64,000 nt of DNA, taken from contig JAUIJL010000006.1 of the NCBI GenBank assembly GCA_030431255.1, positions 343,850-407,849 of the forward strand, given 5' to 3'. Shown piece after piece: positions 61,688-64,000 of this stretch. Numbering within the stretch: position 1 is the stretch's first letter; each line of letters begins with the position of its first letter. The position numbers and the translations under genes were made by a program. A model generated the notes under the pieces. The model was given only the letters and a program-made list of their open reading frames with translations. It did not search any database and was not told where the DNA came from. This DNA comes from Thermoanaerobaculia bacterium. Lineage in GTDB: Bacteria; Acidobacteriota; Thermoanaerobaculia; Multivoradales; J023.

Positions 61688-63052
61688 ATGGCCGTTCAAA
61701 AGAGACCCTCTTGTTTCGCGAAGATCCTTCTGGCTCTCCTGAGTGTGCTTTGGTCCTCCAGCACGGGTGCGTCTGAAGCTCGGCGCTTTCCGAATATCCT
61801 GGTGATCTCGGTCGACACCCTTCGTTACGACCGCCTCTCCATCAGCGGCTATGAGCGCCCGACGAGCCCTCATATCGACAGTCTGTTGCGCAAGGGTGTG
61901 CGCTTCGAGCAGGCGCGCACGGTGGAGCCGTTGACGGCGCCGTCGATGGTCTCTGTCTTTACCTCCCTCTATCCCCACGACCATGGGGCATCCCGCAACG
62001 GCATCCGAATCCGTCCACAATTGCCTTCTTGGCCTCGGGCCTTGGCGGCAAGGGGTTATAAGACCGCGGCTTTTGTCGGCAACTGGACATTGCGCGACGA
62101 GCTGTTGGGTCTCGGTGAGCACTTCGAAACCTACCAGGAAGTCCTCAATAGGAAACGCTGGGGGCTTTTTCTCGGCGAAGCCACCGCGGGGGACCTCAAT
62201 GAGCGATCCGTGGATTGGCTGGCCGGCCACCAAGCAAAAAATGGAGACTGGCCATTCTTACTCTGGGTTCACTACGTGGAGCCCCATGCGCCGTATCGGT
62301 TTCGGGCCAAGCTGGCGAAGCGATTGGGTATCAAAAGCCGGGACAAACGCAGTGACCGCTACGACACGGAGGTTGCGTTCGTCGACCGGGCCATTGGCGA
62401 TTTGTTGACCGAGGTCTATATGCGGGTGCCGGCCCAGGATCTATTGGTCGTCTTCCTCAGCGATCACGGCGAAAGCCTCGGAGAGCACGGATATTGGGGG
62501 CACGGACGTAATCTCCATGAGCCCAGCCTTCGAATACCCATGGGTTTGACTTGGGAGGGCAAAATTCGCAGCGGGCGTGTTCTGAGGTCCCCGGCCTCGA
62601 CCCTGGATCTAGGACCCACCCTTCTGGGTTTGATCGGCCTGCCGGTGCCTCAAGCCTTTCGAGGATTGGATTGGTCTCAGGGCCTTTTGGGCGAGGACGC
62701 GCCCGCGGCGATTTCGAGGACCACCTTCCATCAAGCCCACAAGGGAGCGGTCCAGAGGCGAAAGAACACTCAGGCGAGGAGGCTCGGGCTGCTGGCGGTG
62801 GGAACGGTGAAGGACGGGGACCACAAGGAAATCCTGCGGCTCAAGCAAGAAGATACGCCCCTCAAGTCGTTCGGTCTCAGCTCCGACCCCAAGGAGCTCA
62901 ACAACACGGCCGACGGCTCCGAGCCGAGTGAGACGCTCACCGACTGGTTGAGCGAGGTACGTGCCGGTCTCGAGGCATCTGATGAGCTGCCTCCACCCTC
63001 CCTAGATGAAGAGAATCTCGAGCAGCTGAGGGCCCTCGGCTACATCGACTGA
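61688..63052 (+). CDS. Sulfatase-fold (alkaline phosphatase superfamily) exported hydrolase
   Basis: A 454-residue protein with an N-terminal signal (about 10-30, LLALLSVLWSSSTGA). ILVISVDTLRYDRLS holds the first metal aspartate; VEPLTAPSMVSVFTSLYPHDHG carries the nucleophile region, which is TAPS rather than the FGly-type CxPxR, so it would use a threonine or serine and not need sulfatase maturation. Metal ligands continue in VVFLSDHGESLGEHG. C-terminal EQLRALGYID is common in acidobacterial sulfatase-like proteins. The ATG at 61688 has AGAGG upstream. It could be a phosphodiesterase, phosphonate or sulfate hydrolase. Confidence 0.87.
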   Translation: MAVQKRPSCFAKILLALLSVLWSSSTGASEARRFPNILVISVDTLRYDRLSISGYERPTSPHIDSLLRKGVRFEQARTVEPLTAPSMVSVFTSLYPHDHGASRNGIRIRPQLPSWPRALAARGYKTAAFVGNWTLRDELLGLGEHFETYQEVLNRKRWGLFLGEATAGDLNERSVDWLAGHQAKNGDWPFLLWVHYVEPHAPYRFRAKLAKRLGIKSRDKRSDRYDTEVAFVDRAIGDLLTEVYMRVPAQDLLVVFLSDHGESLGEHGYWGHGRNLHEPSLRIPMGLTWEGKIRSGRVLRSPASTLDLGPTLLGLIGLPVPQAFRGLDWSQGLLGEDAPAAISRTTFHQAHKGAVQRRKNTQARRLGLLAVGTVKDGDHKEILRLKQEDTPLKSFGLSSDPKELNNTADGSEPSETLTDWLSEVRAGLEASDELPPPSLDEENLEQLRALGYID

Positions 63053-63163
63053 ACCCGCCGCCTCAAATGAGATCCCGGCGCTGTTGAGGATTCGCGGTCG
63101 CAGCGGGAGCTCTTTTGCCCAGAGCCCCTTCTTCGACCGGTGAAATCGGCGGAGACAGGCAAA

Positions 63164-63189
63164 AGGCGCGATGATTTTGCATCGCGCCT
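63164..63189 (-). terminator. Perfect 10-bp hairpin with a T-run on the minus strand
   Basis: AGGCGCGATG (63164-63173) and CATCGCGCCT (63180-63189) pair perfectly with an ATTTTG loop. On the minus strand TTT follows, on the plus strand A5 follows. It may terminate transcripts from the right, or mark the end of the sulfatase transcript as a stabilising structure. Confidence 0.5.
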
Positions 63190-63487
63190 AAAAATACCGT
63201 CCGGTCGGTTTCTGCTAATCGCCCTGAAAGTCAACAATGGATTTGGACAATACGCGTCCAGCACCTTGAGAATCGCAAAACCTCAGGGACAATAATGGTC
63301 AAGTTCGTGCCCTTGCACGTGGTGGATTGGGTTCTCTGATCCGAATTCTCTTTGTTGATTTTCCGAAAAAGGATTGGGCCATGGCCACTCTCCCTCATTT
63401 CGAACACTCTCGATCTGTTTCCTTTGCAGAATCCGGCGGCTATCCTTCGTGCCGCTGTCTAGGAAAAGCAGCTTTCCTAAACGGAAA

Positions 63488-63514
63488 ATCAAGCCCACCG
63501 GGGGTGAGCTTGAT
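63488..63514 (-). terminator. Terminator of the right-edge TPR gene
   Basis: ATCAAGC and GCTTGAT (63488-63494, 63508-63514) pair, extended by CACC/GGTG. On the minus strand a TTTTCCGTTT tract follows. It lies 27 bases after the TPR gene stop. Confidence 0.75.
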
Positions 63515-63540
63515 GATCGATCCGATCGGCTGATCTGATC

Positions 63541-64000
63541 TTAGGCCATCGCGGTCGTCTGCGTGCGTTGCAGCGACTTGCGGGCCTTGTCGAGCACCAT
63601 GCTGTTGAGCTTCCGCTCCTGCACCGCTCGGTGGAAGAGCTGCAGGGAGACGTAGGCTTCTCGGTGATGCTGTAGCGCGCTGAAGAGTGGCACCATGGAG
63701 GTCGCCAGATCTTCCAGATCGCCGAATCGATTCTGACGGTAGTAGAGCTGGGCGATGTCCAAGCAAACCAAAGCCGCGGTCACCGTGTCGTTGATGCGAG
63801 TGAAAGATTCGCGAGCTTCCACCAAGGCAGCCTCTGCCTGCTCGAATTGGCCACGGCCTCGAAGAATGACGCCTTCCAACCAGCGCAAACGGATCCGGTG
63901 GTAGCCCCTGCCGTATTTGGCCGACAGCTCGCGGGTCTGGGACAGCAGCTCCAGAGCCTGTGAGTAGCGTCCGGTTTCCGCGTAGGCGGTGACCAGATTG
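63541..64000 (-). CDS. C-terminal part of a TPR-type protein (cut by window edge)
   Basis: A minus-strand open frame continues to the right edge with no start in the window. The 153 visible codons are helical repeats of TPR character: YAETGRYSQALELLSQTREL, LRWLEGVILRGRGQFEQAEAALVEARESF, AALVCLDIAQLYYRQNRFGDLEDLATSMVPLF, and HREAYVSLQLFHRAVQERK near the end. This pattern, with LRWLEG, LDIAQLY and HREA blocks, resembles the C-terminus of large repeat proteins with an N-terminal DNA-binding part in Thermoanaerobaculia, but the N-terminal half is outside the window. An intrinsic terminator follows. Confidence 0.8.
   Translation of the reverse strand, partial: NLVTAYAETGRYSQALELLSQTRELSAKYGRGYHRIRLRWLEGVILRGRGQFEQAEAALVEARESFTRINDTVTAALVCLDIAQLYYRQNRFGDLEDLATSMVPLFSALQHHREAYVSLQLFHRAVQERKLNSMVLDKARKSLQRTQTTAMA

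Larger units (their letters stand above)
63053..63540. other. Intergenic region after the sulfatase-like gene
   Basis: These 488 bases hold no convincing gene; short open frames lack support. Two hairpins are given separately (63164-63189 and 63488-63514). The rest has no recognised promoter or repeat. Confidence 0.5.

Overview
The window is high-GC and densely coded. It looks like chromosomal DNA of an Acidobacteriota bacterium, probably near Thermoanaerobaculia. The signs are a VWFA-related acidobacterial-type protein, a sigma factor next to a 1165-residue Ser/Thr kinase with a TPR-like tail, a lipoprotein and sulfatase of the styles common there, and a TPR protein at the right edge resembling the repeat proteins of that class. 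This placement is inference from family content; there is no rRNA in the window.

Layout. 1-2640: left-edge signal peptidase I, a ComEA-like helix-hairpin-helix protein, a GspH/FimT-type pseudopilin and CutA. 2679-9544: a complete SUF iron-sulfur operon on the minus strand (rrf2-sufB-sufC-sufD-sufS-sufU-sufT) with a visible promoter and operator. 9592-14564: hybrid histidine kinase, AI-2E-family permease, HU-like protein, MsrA and a small zinc-ribbon protein. 14904-20269: orphan LivK-like lipoprotein, Wzm/Wzt polysaccharide exporter, DUF3467 protein and threonine synthase. 20445-26255: VWFA-related protein, ECF sigma factor and a convergent kinase.

26442-44516 is the most interesting stretch. 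Biotin carboxylase, biotin carrier, a membrane protein and a type III polyketide synthase form one plus-strand operon (26442-30301). A second tightly overlapping operon (39700-44516) encodes an AraC regulator, an ICMT-type methyltransferase, an acyl carrier protein, a fatty-acyl-AMP ligase and a flavin-dependent oxidoreductase. Together these make a plausible phenolic-lipid or alkylpyrone pathway. The halves are separated by about 10 kb holding a REP-associated tyrosine transposase, REP-like repeats and a 2106-residue secreted protein joining two beta-propellers, IPT-like domains and an LCAT/PDAT-type acyltransferase or lipase.

44523-54988: a symporter with its small partner, a SMUG1-type uracil-DNA glycosylase, a thioesterase, UMF1-type MFS and RND/MMPL transporters, then a tyrosine-degradation operon (HPPD, homogentisate dioxygenase, alpha/beta hydrolase). 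55242-60561: a cNMP-FHA protein, then a four-gene cassette of ArsM-type methyltransferase, radical SAM/SPASM-like protein, metallophosphoesterase with an altered first motif, and flavin monooxygenase-like protein. This cassette is a candidate undescribed organoarsenical or related pathway. 60575-64000: HAD phosphatase, tRNA-Asn with its own promoter and terminator, a sulfatase-fold protein, and the C-terminal part of a TPR protein cut by the window edge.
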